Part shown: piece after piece, positions 17,533 through 27,384 of the stretch
Numbering within the stretch: the stretch's first letter is position 1
Layout: each line of letters begins with the position of its first letter
NCBI GenBank assembly: GCA_937981555.1
Contig: CALJOK010000017.1
Coordinates: 62,001-126,000, forward strand
Direction: 5' to 3'
Length of the DNA: 64,000 bases
DNA from: an uncultured Saprospiraceae bacterium
Lineage (GTDB): Bacteria > Bacteroidota > Bacteroidia > Chitinophagales > Saprospiraceae
The notes under the pieces: model-generated
Databases searched by the model: none
What the model saw: only the letters and a program-made list of their open reading frames with translations
Told to the model about the DNA's origin: nothing
Position numbers and translations under genes: made by a program

Positions 17533-18477
17533 TTAATTTTTCTTTCTTCCTAAAATATCTTTTCGACCTTTTCGATCACCACCAAGAATTGGTTCGGGAA
17601 CTGGAAATTCGTTCATCTCATATTTATGGTCAAAAATTTTCTCTTTGTATTCCCAAACGCCATTCTTCAATTCATAGCCTTCGTAAGTGCCGTCTGGAAT
17701 CCAAGTAAAATCTTCGCCTGGAAATGGACTGGGTTGTTGAGTCAAATGATCGAAAATTATCATCTCCAAATGTAAATCATAATTTAATTTTACGGATGAC
17801 TCAGCAGAGTAATCTAGGACTAATCTAGATTGGGTGGTAGTCGGCTCATTTTCCTTATTTTTAACAAAAACAGGAGAACCAAAAAATGGTTTTCCATTCT
17901 TAAATTTTAAGACGTCGAGTATTTTTCTTTTAGAGAAAAATGATTTCCCATCAAACCCAAAGAGTAAATATTGTGGTCCATCAGGAGATTCGAATTGGTA
18001 AATATTATAGTAAACCGCGCCTAACCATTGTTCTGAATTAAGTTCTGTTGTTTCAATATTGACGGGGTTTCCAGGTCTATCTAAAAGCCTGTGCAACTTC
18101 AAATCAGAATTATTCATTTGGATAGCTCCATATTGGTGATAAGTATCTTTGTCCACATATAATTGCCAAGTAATTATTCTAAAGGTACTGTCAGGTGGAT
18201 ATAAAATAGAGATTGCTTTGAGTCGATCAAATTTGTAATTAAAAGAATTCTTATGTTTTAATGCTTGAACTAATTTGGGGATAAATTTTTTGCAAGCCCC
18301 AAAACGATGCTCTGGTAAAGAGTCATTTACCATCAAAAAACCCAGAGCGCCAAGGGTATCTTCGGCAATTTTTATTTGATCTGAGGAGATTTTGTCCAAA
18401 GCTTGAGCTTTAGTGTTTTGAGCAAAAATTCCGAGAGAACATGACCAGCAAAAAACAAATATTAGTAACTTTTTCAT
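17533..18477 (-). CDS. Exported protein of unknown function
   Basis: 314 residues from the chosen ATG at 18477, which places a clean signal peptide (MKKLLIFVFCWSCSLGIFAQ) at the front; an in-frame ATG 14 codons upstream would bury it. The mature protein is beta-rich with aromatic residues (FRIITWQLYVDKDTYHQYGAIQMN, YNIYQFESPDGPQYLLFGFDG) and ends with a basic tail (GGDRKGRKDILGRKKN). The family is not recognised. Similar proteins are common in this phylum without assigned function. It is divergently transcribed from the giant PKD gene. Confidence 0.75.
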   Translation of the reverse strand: MKKLLIFVFCWSCSLGIFAQNTKAQALDKISSDQIKIAEDTLGALGFLMVNDSLPEHRFGACKKFIPKLVQALKHKNSFNYKFDRLKAISILYPPDSTFRIITWQLYVDKDTYHQYGAIQMNNSDLKLHRLLDRPGNPVNIETTELNSEQWLGAVYYNIYQFESPDGPQYLLFGFDGKSFFSKRKILDVLKFKNGKPFFGSPVFVKNKENEPTTTQSRLVLDYSAESSVKLNYDLHLEMIIFDHLTQQPSPFPGEDFTWIPDGTYEGYELKNGVWEYKEKIFDHKYEMNEFPVPEPILGGDRKGRKDILGRKKN

Positions 18478-18670
18478 ATAGGCACAGTTTATGCGTTTAT
18501 GTAAATCATATAACTTCATTGATAACGCAAATCTAGTTTTTAAAATTGCAAAATTTAAAATTAGGATGTGCTAAAAGTTATTTTTCTTCCCCACATTTTT
18601 TCCCCTTGATTATTTTTTAATTCCCCTCGAATTTTTTGATGATTGTTTCATAAACTTAACATTTTTGGAT

Positions 18671-21600
18671 ATGCTCTTTAAATCGTTTAGAAAGCTGCTA
18701 ATCCTGTTGCCGATGATGTTTTCAACATTTTTCGTAACTGGACAAGACACACTTTTTACTTACCAATTTGAGAATGGCCTTGGGAGTCCATGTGCACCAG
18801 CCTCAGTAAATTTTTATCCACAATCAAATTTATCTAATCCAACTTATAATTGGAAAGTGAATGGTATTTCATTCTCGAATCAGGCAGAACCGATTCGGGT
18901 TTTTCCTATTGGAGGGACATTTAATATATGTCTGGATATGATGGAAAGCTCTGGGGCAACTGAGAGTTATTGTGAGGAAATATTCATATTTGATCCACCG
19001 ACAGTAACGTTGGATAATGATATTGATTTAGGGTGTAGCCCATTACCTGTTAGTTTTACTTTGACCTCAACTACGAATATAGATTCTGTGGTTTGGGATT
19101 TAGGTGATGGTACGGTGGTGAATCAAAATGGAAATGATTCGATGAGTATGATCTACAATCATATATATACAACTTCTGGAAATTTCACTCCAATTGTAAC
19201 AGTTTTTGATGAAAATGGATGCGAGATTACAATTTCGGAACCGAATGCGGTAGAAGTAATTAATACACCTACTCCAAGTTTTTCAGCAGATGAAACAATT
19301 GGTTGTACGGTACCTCATACTGTTAATTTTTCGAATACAACAGCGATGGGGAGTGGTCTTACATTTTATTGGGATTTCGGCGTAGATGCCAGTTCTAACT
19401 CAACGGATATTAATCCAAGTTATACTTATACTACTCTAGGATCTTATGATGTAACCTTAATTGTGACAAATACAAACACTCTGTGTGCTGACACATTGTT
19501 GGTAGAAGACTTTATAAATATTGGAGAATTTAATGGATTTCAATATGAACTTATCGATAATGACGATTGTGCTTCGGTTGAAGTTGCGTTTAGTTTTTTT
19601 AATAGTGGAAATATCCAATCAGTTAATTGGGATTTTGGTGATGGAAATTTTTCTACTCAACTTAATCCAGTTTATTCTTATACGACCGCGGGATGTTTTA
19701 CTCCTGTTTTGAGTATTGTAACTACGGACGGATGTAATTATACCACTCCTGCTCCTGATTGCATTAATTCAAATGGACCAGTTAATATTGATTATACTGC
19801 TTCAGGTGATTTGAAAACTTGTGATCCAGTTGTAGGAACTGAAATTACTTTCAATGGGATCTCATCAGCGACGGCAAGTTCATGGTTTTGGGATTTTGGT
19901 GGACTAGGAACTTCCACTCAACAAAATCCAACTTTTACCTTTACTGGACATGGAACTTACCCGGTAGAATTGACCGTGACGTTTCCAGATGGATGTGAGC
20001 AAAGTGTCATTAAAACTTCGATAATTATAGAGGAATTACAAGCTGAGTTTAGTAGTAATGTAATAGATGGTTGTGAAGATTTACAAGTATTCTTTTATAA
20101 TGAAACTGATGCGGTAGATTTTATCACTTCATACGAGTGGGATTTTGGAGGTGGAGTAGGGTTAAATAATATTGCGAATCCTGTGGTCATGTATTCTGAT
20201 ACAGGATCTTATGATGTTACTTTAATTATTGAAACGGTGAGTGGTTGTATAGATACCTTATTGATGGAAGATTATATTCAAGTTGGATTTCCATCAAGTC
20301 CAGGATTTTCAGCTGATCCATTAGTTTCTTGTTTAGAAGATCAAATTCAGTTTACCAGCGAATCAGGGCAATATGTAGATGAGTGGGAATGGCATTTTGG
20401 AGATGGAGGTCAGTCATCTGAAATGGATCCACAGCATGAATATACGGATACTGGATCTTTTGACTTGATGTTGATAACCTATTTTCATGGTTGTCCAGAT
20501 ACATTATTGGTAGAAGATTATATTTATATCAATGCTCCAAAAGCAGAATTTAGTTTTGATCAAGATTGTAGTATGCCTGGAGAAATTCAATTTTATAATG
20601 AATCGGCTGGTGCCGAAACATGGGCATGGAGTTTTGGAGATGGAGCTGTTTCTAATATCCCTAATCCTGCTCACGCTTATGCTGGCAACGGTTCGTACTT
20701 AGTAACCTTGACCGTTACCAACTCTCAAACAGGCTGTGAACATTCTGAGTCGATGACAATTAATGTGACTAGTTCTGTTCCTGAATTTACTTTAAGTGAT
20801 TTAAATATATGTACGGGAGATACTATTTCTGTGATCAATAACTCAGTAGGAGCGGATACTTACTCTTGGACTTTTCCATTTGGAGTAGGAATGATTACTG
20901 ATGAATTTCATGATCCTGATCCTGATTTTTATTTTCCAGCTCCTGGAGCATATTTTGGTTTTTGTTTAACGATTTCAGATGGAAGTAGTTGTTCTAATAC
21001 CTATTGCTTTACAGATACTGTTTTCGTTTCTGGTTCAGTTTCAGATTTTGCGATTGACGATGCTGAAGGTTGTTCACCTCATACGGTGAATTTTACTAAT
21101 TCAGCTTATGGAATAAATAGTAATATTGTCAATTATTCTTGGGACTTTGGAGATTCAACTAATTCAGTTGATCCAAATCCAAACCATGTTTATACGGATT
21201 TAGGTTACCACACAGTAGGTTTGGTAGTTGAAAATGAATCAGGATGTTTAGATGAATTGATCATGGATTCTTTAATTTTTGTTGATAAAATAGAACCATT
21301 TTTTATACCTCAAGTAGCTGATTGTGCATCTCAATCTGTAGATTTTGCTAATGCTTCTACTTCTTATGATAATAACTTAACTTACTTATGGGACTTTGGA
21401 GATGGAAATACTTCGACTGAGGTAAGTCCAAGTCATTCTTATGCTTTGTCAGGAGATTATACTGTTTGTTTAACTGCTATGAATGCTTCTGGTTGCTCAG
21501 AACAAATTTGCGATAACCTTAATTTTCAACCTTTAGTGGTTGGGTTTTCAGCAGACAATACTTATAAGTCATGTCCTGATCCACCATTGGTTTCCAATTT

Positions 21601-24247
21601 TACAGACCTTTCAACGAATGCTTCTTCTTGGTTTTGGGATTTTGGAGATGGTGCAAATTCAGGTTTGCAAAACCCTTCACATTCTTATAATCAAACTGGT
21701 GCTTATACTGTTTGCTTGACTGTAACTAACGAGATCGGATGTTCTGAAACAGAATGTAAAACAGATTATATCATTGTTGATGGACCATCTGGAACTTTAA
21801 CAGCAGACATAGTTTCAGGCTGTGCAGATTTAGAAGTTCAGTTTATAGTAGAAAGTCAAAATGCTTTTAGATATACTTACGATTTTGGAGATGGATTTGT
21901 GATTGACTCATTGGCAAGTGGTGACTCCGATACGATCACCTATACATATACGAATGGAGGAACATATTCTCCTCTAGTTTTGGTCGAAGATGTTTCAGGT
22001 TGTCAAATACCTGTTTTTGGACCATCAATATACGTGGAAGATATTATTACAGATTTTGCAGCGACCATCAATGAGGTTTGTGAAGATGACAATACACCGA
22101 TAGATTTTGTAGTAGCTTTTGCTAATCCAAGTACTGTTATCTCTGTAGAGTGGGAATTTCCAGGAAGTAATACACCAACTGCAACTGGAACTAATCCAAC
22201 GGGAATTATATATAATCAACCTGGTTATTATGATGTGATATTAAATGCAAATACTACTTTTTGTCAAACGACTGTTACAAAAGATAGTTTTATTTATGTT
22301 CATCCAAAACCCGTTACTAATTTTTCAGTAACTCCTGCGAGTGCTTGTAATTTTGAAACTTTGAGTTTTGAAGACCAATCTTCAGTTATTGGAGACAGCA
22401 TCATAAGTTGGAATTGGACAGTAGATAACAATACATTTACGGATACTAATTTTACGTATCAATTTACAAGTGCGGGAGATTATGTCGTAACATTAGAAAC
22501 GACTTCTGGATTTGGTTGTATTTCAAATTTTGAGCAAACTGTTACGATTTTTGAAATTCCTGAGGTGGATGCTGGCGAAGATGTTTTCTTATGTCCAGGT
22601 GAAAACACAGAATTAATTGCTACGATTCAATCTACAGATCCTGTCAATTATTTATGGACTCCAGCAACTGGACTGTCTTGTACAGATTGTCCAAATCCAA
22701 TTGCTGATCCAACAATAACAACTCAATATTATGTGACTGCAACTTCTATGAATGGTTGTGAATCAACTGATTCTGTCTTTGTGGGAGTTTCAACTTTACC
22801 AGCATTAGAAATTAATGTTTCTCCGGATGTAACGATTTGTCAAGGAGACGATACCAACTTAACATCAAGTACCAATCATACTGCAGCTAGTTATGAATGG
22901 GATACTACTCAGCCAGGATTAAGCTGCTATAATTGTTCTGATCCAGTTGCGAATCCATCAGCAACAACAACTTACACCGTTACCATTATAACCACAGAAG
23001 GTTGTTCAGGTAGTAATTCAGTTACTGTTGAAGTGATTGAAGAAGTAGATCTAATTGATGTTGATCCAGTAATTTGTGTAGGTGAATCGACACAATTAGA
23101 AGTGACGATTGGAAATAATATTACTTGGACTCCAGCGATAGGATTGAGTTGTACTAATTGTCCGAATCCAATTGCTTCACCAACTTCAACGATAACGTAT
23201 ACGGTAACTGCCTTGTTGCAGAATCAATGTATCCAAACGGATGAAGTTACTGTTTCCGTTTTGACGGAGTCAGATGTGTATGCAGGAGAGGATATCACAG
23301 TTTGTGCAGGATTTCCAGTTACCATAAATGGAAGTTATCCATCTGGAACTTCTGAATGGATTTTCAATGGAGATGTGTTAGCTGTTGACACTCCAACTCC
23401 AACTATTTCTCCAAATGAAACAGGGTATTATATTTTGCAAGTGACTAATGGAACTTGCGTATTATCAGATACTTTAATTATTGAAGTGAGAGATAAAGTT
23501 GAAATCATTGCAGACGATGTTACCATTTGTGAAGGCGATACAGCTTTCCTTTTTGTAACAGGAGATGCAGATACATTTACTTGGATAGATGCTCCAGGAA
23601 TTAGTGATCCAACAAGTGATTCTCCTTTTTCAATGCCAACTGAGACAACTATTTATACGGTAATTGGCTCGTATGGAGATTGTGAAGCTGATACTCAATT
23701 GGTAACAGTTGAAGTACTTCCAATTGCAGATATTAATCTTCCTTCGATTGAATATTTTTCAGAAGGAGATGTGGTTCAGTTAGATGCAGGTGTCACCAAT
23801 GGTAGTGACTTTACCTACTCTTGGTCTCCACCGCTTGGATTATCATGTACTGATTGTCCTAATCCTGAGGTTTCTCCAGAAGAGGATATTACTTATCAAG
23901 TGACCGTCATGAATGATTTAGGTTGTTTAGATTCTGCTTCGATTCTTTTAAAGAAAATATTTATTTGTAATGATGATTTGATAATTGTTCCAAATGCATT
24001 TACACCAAATGGAGATGGAAATAATGACCGATTCAATGTCAGAAGTAAATTAGAAATTGGAATGGTTAGAATTTATAATCGATGGGGAGAAGTTATTTTC
24101 GAAGATGTCGGAGGGAAGCAAGGATGGGATGGAAACTACAAAGGCCAAAAATTAAACAGAGATGTTTTTGTTTACTACATCGAAGCTACCTGCGAATTTA
24201 ATGGAAAAACGATTGTCAAAACTGGAGATATTACTCTGATTAGATAA
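18671..24247 (+). CDS. Giant PKD-repeat surface protein with type B T9SS C-terminal domain
   Basis: 1858 residues from the ATG at 18671 (a TTG two codons earlier is less likely). A signal peptide ends near VTGQ. About 14 PKD-like domains follow, marked by WDFGDG variants (WDLGDGT, WDFGDGN, WHFGDGG, WSFGDGA), up to about residue 1290. Then come four modules with a CxxC pair and NP (LSCTDCPNP, LSCYNCSDP, LSCTNCPNP, LSCTDCPNP). The C-terminal 90 residues are a gliding-motility-associated (type B) sorting domain: VPNAFTPNGDGNNDRF, RIYNRWGEVIFE and GWDGNYKGQ. It should be exported by the type IX system as an adhesin or matrix protein, with the PorP/SprF protein encoded next as its outer-membrane partner. 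Confidence 0.93.
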   Translation: MLFKSFRKLLILLPMMFSTFFVTGQDTLFTYQFENGLGSPCAPASVNFYPQSNLSNPTYNWKVNGISFSNQAEPIRVFPIGGTFNICLDMMESSGATESYCEEIFIFDPPTVTLDNDIDLGCSPLPVSFTLTSTTNIDSVVWDLGDGTVVNQNGNDSMSMIYNHIYTTSGNFTPIVTVFDENGCEITISEPNAVEVINTPTPSFSADETIGCTVPHTVNFSNTTAMGSGLTFYWDFGVDASSNSTDINPSYTYTTLGSYDVTLIVTNTNTLCADTLLVEDFINIGEFNGFQYELIDNDDCASVEVAFSFFNSGNIQSVNWDFGDGNFSTQLNPVYSYTTAGCFTPVLSIVTTDGCNYTTPAPDCINSNGPVNIDYTASGDLKTCDPVVGTEITFNGISSATASSWFWDFGGLGTSTQQNPTFTFTGHGTYPVELTVTFPDGCEQSVIKTSIIIEELQAEFSSNVIDGCEDLQVFFYNETDAVDFITSYEWDFGGGVGLNNIANPVVMYSDTGSYDVTLIIETVSGCIDTLLMEDYIQVGFPSSPGFSADPLVSCLEDQIQFTSESGQYVDEWEWHFGDGGQSSEMDPQHEYTDTGSFDLMLITYFHGCPDTLLVEDYIYINAPKAEFSFDQDCSMPGEIQFYNESAGAETWAWSFGDGAVSNIPNPAHAYAGNGSYLVTLTVTNSQTGCEHSESMTINVTSSVPEFTLSDLNICTGDTISVINNSVGADTYSWTFPFGVGMITDEFHDPDPDFYFPAPGAYFGFCLTISDGSSCSNTYCFTDTVFVSGSVSDFAIDDAEGCSPHTVNFTNSAYGINSNIVNYSWDFGDSTNSVDPNPNHVYTDLGYHTVGLVVENESGCLDELIMDSLIFVDKIEPFFIPQVADCASQSVDFANASTSYDNNLTYLWDFGDGNTSTEVSPSHSYALSGDYTVCLTAMNASGCSEQICDNLNFQPLVVGFSADNTYKSCPDPPLVSNFTDLSTNASSWFWDFGDGANSGLQNPSHSYNQTGAYTVCLTVTNEIGCSETECKTDYIIVDGPSGTLTADIVSGCADLEVQFIVESQNAFRYTYDFGDGFVIDSLASGDSDTITYTYTNGGTYSPLVLVEDVSGCQIPVFGPSIYVEDIITDFAATINEVCEDDNTPIDFVVAFANPSTVISVEWEFPGSNTPTATGTNPTGIIYNQPGYYDVILNANTTFCQTTVTKDSFIYVHPKPVTNFSVTPASACNFETLSFEDQSSVIGDSIISWNWTVDNNTFTDTNFTYQFTSAGDYVVTLETTSGFGCISNFEQTVTIFEIPEVDAGEDVFLCPGENTELIATIQSTDPVNYLWTPATGLSCTDCPNPIADPTITTQYYVTATSMNGCESTDSVFVGVSTLPALEINVSPDVTICQGDDTNLTSSTNHTAASYEWDTTQPGLSCYNCSDPVANPSATTTYTVTIITTEGCSGSNSVTVEVIEEVDLIDVDPVICVGESTQLEVTIGNNITWTPAIGLSCTNCPNPIASPTSTITYTVTALLQNQCIQTDEVTVSVLTESDVYAGEDITVCAGFPVTINGSYPSGTSEWIFNGDVLAVDTPTPTISPNETGYYILQVTNGTCVLSDTLIIEVRDKVEIIADDVTICEGDTAFLFVTGDADTFTWIDAPGISDPTSDSPFSMPTETTIYTVIGSYGDCEADTQLVTVEVLPIADINLPSIEYFSEGDVVQLDAGVTNGSDFTYSWSPPLGLSCTDCPNPEVSPEEDITYQVTVMNDLGCLDSASILLKKIFICNDDLIIVPNAFTPNGDGNNDRFNVRSKLEIGMVRIYNRWGEVIFEDVGGKQGWDGNYKGQKLNRDVFVYYIEATCEFNGKTIVKTGDITLIR

Positions 24248-24265
24248 TTTAAAAATATAGAGACC

Positions 24266-24319
24266 ATTGGTGTTGAGCATAGAGAATGATTTTGAAATCC
24301 CTCATTTCTCAACACCAAT
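24266..24319. repeat. Inverted repeat between the PKD gene and porP/sprF
   Basis: ATTGGTGTTGAG and CTCAACACCAAT pair as the outer stem, and GAGAATGA with TCATTTCTC as an inner imperfect stem. No T run follows, so read-through to the next gene is possible. Confidence 0.65.
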
Positions 24320-24390
24320 AATCTCGCCTCTCCCAAGTATCCCTCATTAATAGATTTTAATTTTTTTGAAAAATTATAAAAAATATTTTA

Positions 24391-25425
24391 ATGAAAAATA
24401 TTTGTAAATGTATTGTTATGACTTTTGTCTTTTTAACGTTTTTTGGAAAAAAAGCAAAGGCTCAAGATCCACACTTTTCCCAATTTTATAATGCTCCAAT
24501 GCAATTGAATCCAGCTTTGTCAGGTTTGCTGCAAGGAGATATAAGAGCGGTGGCCAACTATAGGTCGCAATGGGGTTCTATTTCAACTCCGTTCCAGACG
24601 ATGTCTGCCTCGGTAGATATGAATGTCTTAAATCAAATGACTAAAAAAGATCTTTTTGGAGTTGGTTTTTTCGTTTTGAACGATGTTGCAGGAGAAGCTA
24701 GTTTGAAAAATACTCAAGTTGGAATGTCTGTCGCCTACAATAAAGATATGAATGGAAAAGGAAATCATTTCGTAGGAGTTGGTGCTCAATATTTATTTGT
24801 TCAGCAATCTTTAGACTTTACCAAACTACTTTTTGAAAGTCAATTCAATGGAGAATTTATTGATCCAGATATGAATAGTGGTGAAAATTTAGTGATGGAT
24901 AATTTTAATTATTTCGATTTTACGGCAGGAATTTCTTGGGCATATCGTCCTAATAATAATAAGAGTTTTTATGCTGGAGGATCCTTGTCTCATTTGAATC
25001 AACCGAAAGTAAGTTTCTTCGATGAGATGAGCGAACGACTAAGAATGAAATATACTTTTTATGCAGGAGCTGATTTTAAAGTGAGTCGAAATATTTCATT
25101 TATTCCAAGAGCAGTTGTGCTGATGCAAGGTCTTGCAAAAGAAATAAATGTAGGAGGTATGATAAAATTTAATGTAGGCGATAACAGAGGTGCAGATGAT
25201 AAAACTTCCATTTATTTTGGAACAATGCATCGATGGAAAGATGCACAAGTAATTATTATGCGATACGATTATGGAAATGTTGGATTTAGTTTTAGTTACG
25301 ATGTCAACATTTCAGAATTGAATATTTCATCAAAGGGAAGGGGAGCAGTAGAATTAGCGATCATCTATTCAAGCAATGTTTTTGATAGTAAAAGAAGAGA
25401 TAAAATCCTTTGTCCAAAATTTTAA
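24391..25425 (+). CDS. PorP/SprF-family type IX secretion outer-membrane protein
   Basis: 344 residues with a signal peptide ending KAKAQ. Family hallmarks are the mature N-terminus DPHFSQFYNAPMQLNPALSG, the strand NYRSQWG, many beta strands, and the C-terminal CPKF. PorP/SprF proteins sit in the outer membrane and are needed for secretion or attachment of type B cargo such as SprB. The position directly after a type B cargo gene (143-base gap) is the classical arrangement. A strong terminator follows, so the pair is probably one operon. Confidence 0.93.
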   Translation: MKNICKCIVMTFVFLTFFGKKAKAQDPHFSQFYNAPMQLNPALSGLLQGDIRAVANYRSQWGSISTPFQTMSASVDMNVLNQMTKKDLFGVGFFVLNDVAGEASLKNTQVGMSVAYNKDMNGKGNHFVGVGAQYLFVQQSLDFTKLLFESQFNGEFIDPDMNSGENLVMDNFNYFDFTAGISWAYRPNNNKSFYAGGSLSHLNQPKVSFFDEMSERLRMKYTFYAGADFKVSRNISFIPRAVVLMQGLAKEINVGGMIKFNVGDNRGADDKTSIYFGTMHRWKDAQVIIMRYDYGNVGFSFSYDVNISELNISSKGRGAVELAIIYSSNVFDSKRRDKILCPKF

Positions 25426-25481
25426 AAAAAAATTAAGAAACATATCCTTTGTCATTTTTATAGACAAACAATCATCTTTCG

Positions 25482-25516
25482 CGCATGCTGTTTTCAGCAT
25501 GCGTTTTTTTTTTTTT
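25482..25516 (+). terminator. Strong terminator after porP/sprF
   Basis: CGCATGCTG, TTTT loop, CAGCATGCG, then 13 consecutive T. Confidence 0.95.
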
Positions 25517-25696
25517 GAGAAAAGTATTTTGTTTATTGTTATATTCAAGATATTGATAGTCAGAGTTTTAGATACATCTTAGTAAAGTGTATGATATGGA
25601 ACATTAATTGATTATTATACTAATTAATAGTATTTCTCTCTTAAATATTTCTTTAAAAATCGTATATATTTTTAGCTTTTATAAAATCATGAATTC

Positions 25697-26113
25697 ATGA
25701 AAAAGAAATTGATTCTCGTCATAGAAGATCACGCAGGTTTAAGAATGGTGGAAGGAATGTTTTTGGCAAATTACTTTGATGTAGTTACAAAGGAAGATGG
25801 ATTGGGAGGAATCATTTGGATGAGCCAAGGAAATATTCCTGATCTGATTGTATTGGATTTGATGATGCCAAGGTTGAACGGAGTGGAGTTTTTAATCAAT
25901 TTAAAAAGTAGTGGAATTTTTCGCAATATTCCAGTCATCGTCGTTTCTGGAGATGAGGAGAAAGGAATTATTGACCAATGTTATGGTCTTGGTATTGCAA
26001 ATTATTTAATCAAACCATTTAGTCCAAAAGTTCTTTGTGAAAAAATTAATGATATTTTATTAGAGCAAGATCAATCAGAAATAAGGGCAACGCTTTCCTT
26101 AGATGTCAAGTAA
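25697..26113 (+). CDS. Single-domain response regulator
   Basis: 138 residues, a receiver domain and nothing else. All key residues are present: acidic pair Glu10-Asp11, phospho-acceptor Asp54 (IVLDLMMP), Ser84 (VVSGD) and Lys106 (IKPF). It should take phosphate from a histidine kinase or phosphotransfer domain and signal by protein contact, since there is no output domain. The next gene, 80 bases on, begins with a degenerate receiver fused to a sugar transferase, suggesting the two work together. A strong terminator upstream separates it from porP/sprF. Confidence 0.93.
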   Translation: MKKKLILVIEDHAGLRMVEGMFLANYFDVVTKEDGLGGIIWMSQGNIPDLIVLDLMMPRLNGVEFLINLKSSGIFRNIPVIVVSGDEEKGIIDQCYGLGIANYLIKPFSPKVLCEKINDILLEQDQSEIRATLSLDVK

Positions 26114-26193
26114 GAATTAATAGGAACCCAAATAAAATAAATATGATCTTTAAGGAAGCCTGTGTTTCCAAAAATCAATTAAATTAAAAAAAA

Positions 26194-27285
26194 ATGACTG
26201 CTCCAGTTACATTTATTACTACTAAATCTATTTTTCTTATTGGCTTTGAAAAGACCTTTGATTTGATGGTCGATCAAGTGGAGAATGAGTTTGGGATAAC
26301 TGATGTTTTTGAATTTAAAGAACAAATTGATTTTAGTAATTGGTGTCAAGAAAATACTCCTGTTTATGACAAAAAGGATTTACCTAATTTGATTTTATTG
26401 AATTATGATTTTCTCTTGAAAAATAATTTTAAAGTCCTTCAAGAAATTACAAAGCAACCGAGTTTACAATTTATTCCATTGGTTTGTATTAACAATGGAG
26501 AAAGAAAATTTAATGCGAAAGATGGATTACGTCGAGGAATTGATGATTGTTATTCAAAAAATATTGATTGGAAAGGGTTGAGAAAACGAGTTACTTTTCT
26601 CAAGACGTACAAACCTTTTATGGCAGAAGAACAGCAAGTAGAGAAGGAGTCAAAAAGGTTTAAAATGCCTTTTTGGAAACGAGCTTTTGATATTGTTTTT
26701 TCCTTAGGAGTGTTGATCGTATTAAGTCCGCTTTTAACTTTGGTGGCAGTATTGATAAAGTTAGAATCCAAAGGCCCTCTTATTTATAAATCAAAAAGAG
26801 CTGGAACTGGCTTTCAAATTTTTGATTTTTTGAAGTTTAGGTCAATGGCAGATGGAGCGGATAAAAAAATACAAGACCTTGCTCATCTCAACAAATATGA
26901 TAGCAATGAATCCGATGGGCCTTCTTTTGTCAAATTAAAAAATGATCCACGAGTAACTCGTATTGGAAAAATTATTCGAAAATTAAGTATTGATGAATTA
27001 CCGCAAATGCTCAATGTTTTGAAAGGGGATATGTCGGTGGTAGGCAATCGTCCGTTGCCACTTTATGAAGCGGATCAGTTGACCAATGATCAATGGGCTA
27101 CTCGATTTTTAGCACCTGCAGGAATTACAGGTTGGTGGCAAATCAACAAACAAGCAGCTAAGAATTTACATGAGTCAGAAAGAATGAGATTGGATATTGA
27201 GTATGCTGAGAACTTCTCGATTTGGTTTGATTTGAAAATTATTTTAAAAACAATTCCAGCTATGGTTCAGAAGGATGAGTCGTAA
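26194..27285 (+). CDS. Pseudo-receiver fused to initiating phosphoglycosyl transferase
   Basis: 363 residues in two parts. Residues 1-150 have the shape of a receiver (PNLILLNYDF, then FIPLVCIN, then DDCYSKNIDWKGL). However, the phospho-Asp position is Asn70 and the N-terminal acidic pair is absent; Lys122 is kept. From about residue 160 comes a bacterial sugar transferase domain: KRAFDIVFSLG and a membrane-inserted helix, then KSKRAGTGFQIFDFLKFRSM, LSIDELPQMLNVLKGDMSVVGNRP and GITGWWQI. The family transfers a sugar-1-phosphate to undecaprenyl phosphate to start exopolysaccharide or O-chain synthesis. The preceding response regulator is a plausible partner. No other glycan genes are nearby. 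Confidence 0.9.
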   Translation: MTAPVTFITTKSIFLIGFEKTFDLMVDQVENEFGITDVFEFKEQIDFSNWCQENTPVYDKKDLPNLILLNYDFLLKNNFKVLQEITKQPSLQFIPLVCINNGERKFNAKDGLRRGIDDCYSKNIDWKGLRKRVTFLKTYKPFMAEEQQVEKESKRFKMPFWKRAFDIVFSLGVLIVLSPLLTLVAVLIKLESKGPLIYKSKRAGTGFQIFDFLKFRSMADGADKKIQDLAHLNKYDSNESDGPSFVKLKNDPRVTRIGKIIRKLSIDELPQMLNVLKGDMSVVGNRPLPLYEADQLTNDQWATRFLAPAGITGWWQINKQAAKNLHESERMRLDIEYAENFSIWFDLKIILKTIPAMVQKDES

Positions 27286-27332
27286 GGGAGTAATTTAAAT
27301 AACTAATTTGTAACTACTATGTTAAAAAAAAA

Positions 27333-27365
27333 AGAGCTTCCAGATTTTTAAAATCTGGAAGCTCT
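27333..27365. terminator. Bidirectional terminator
   Basis: AGAGCTTCCAGATTTT pairs with AAAATCTGGAAGCTCT, with an overlapping centre. A run of A on the plus strand gives a strong T tract for the convergent minus-strand VWA gene. Confidence 0.88.
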
Positions 27366-27384
27366 AAAGTTTTAGAATAATAAT

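Noticed and set aside
25376-25582. Frame spanning the end of porP/sprF and its terminator
   Set aside because: It runs through the terminator hairpin and T tract, so it is not a plausible gene.
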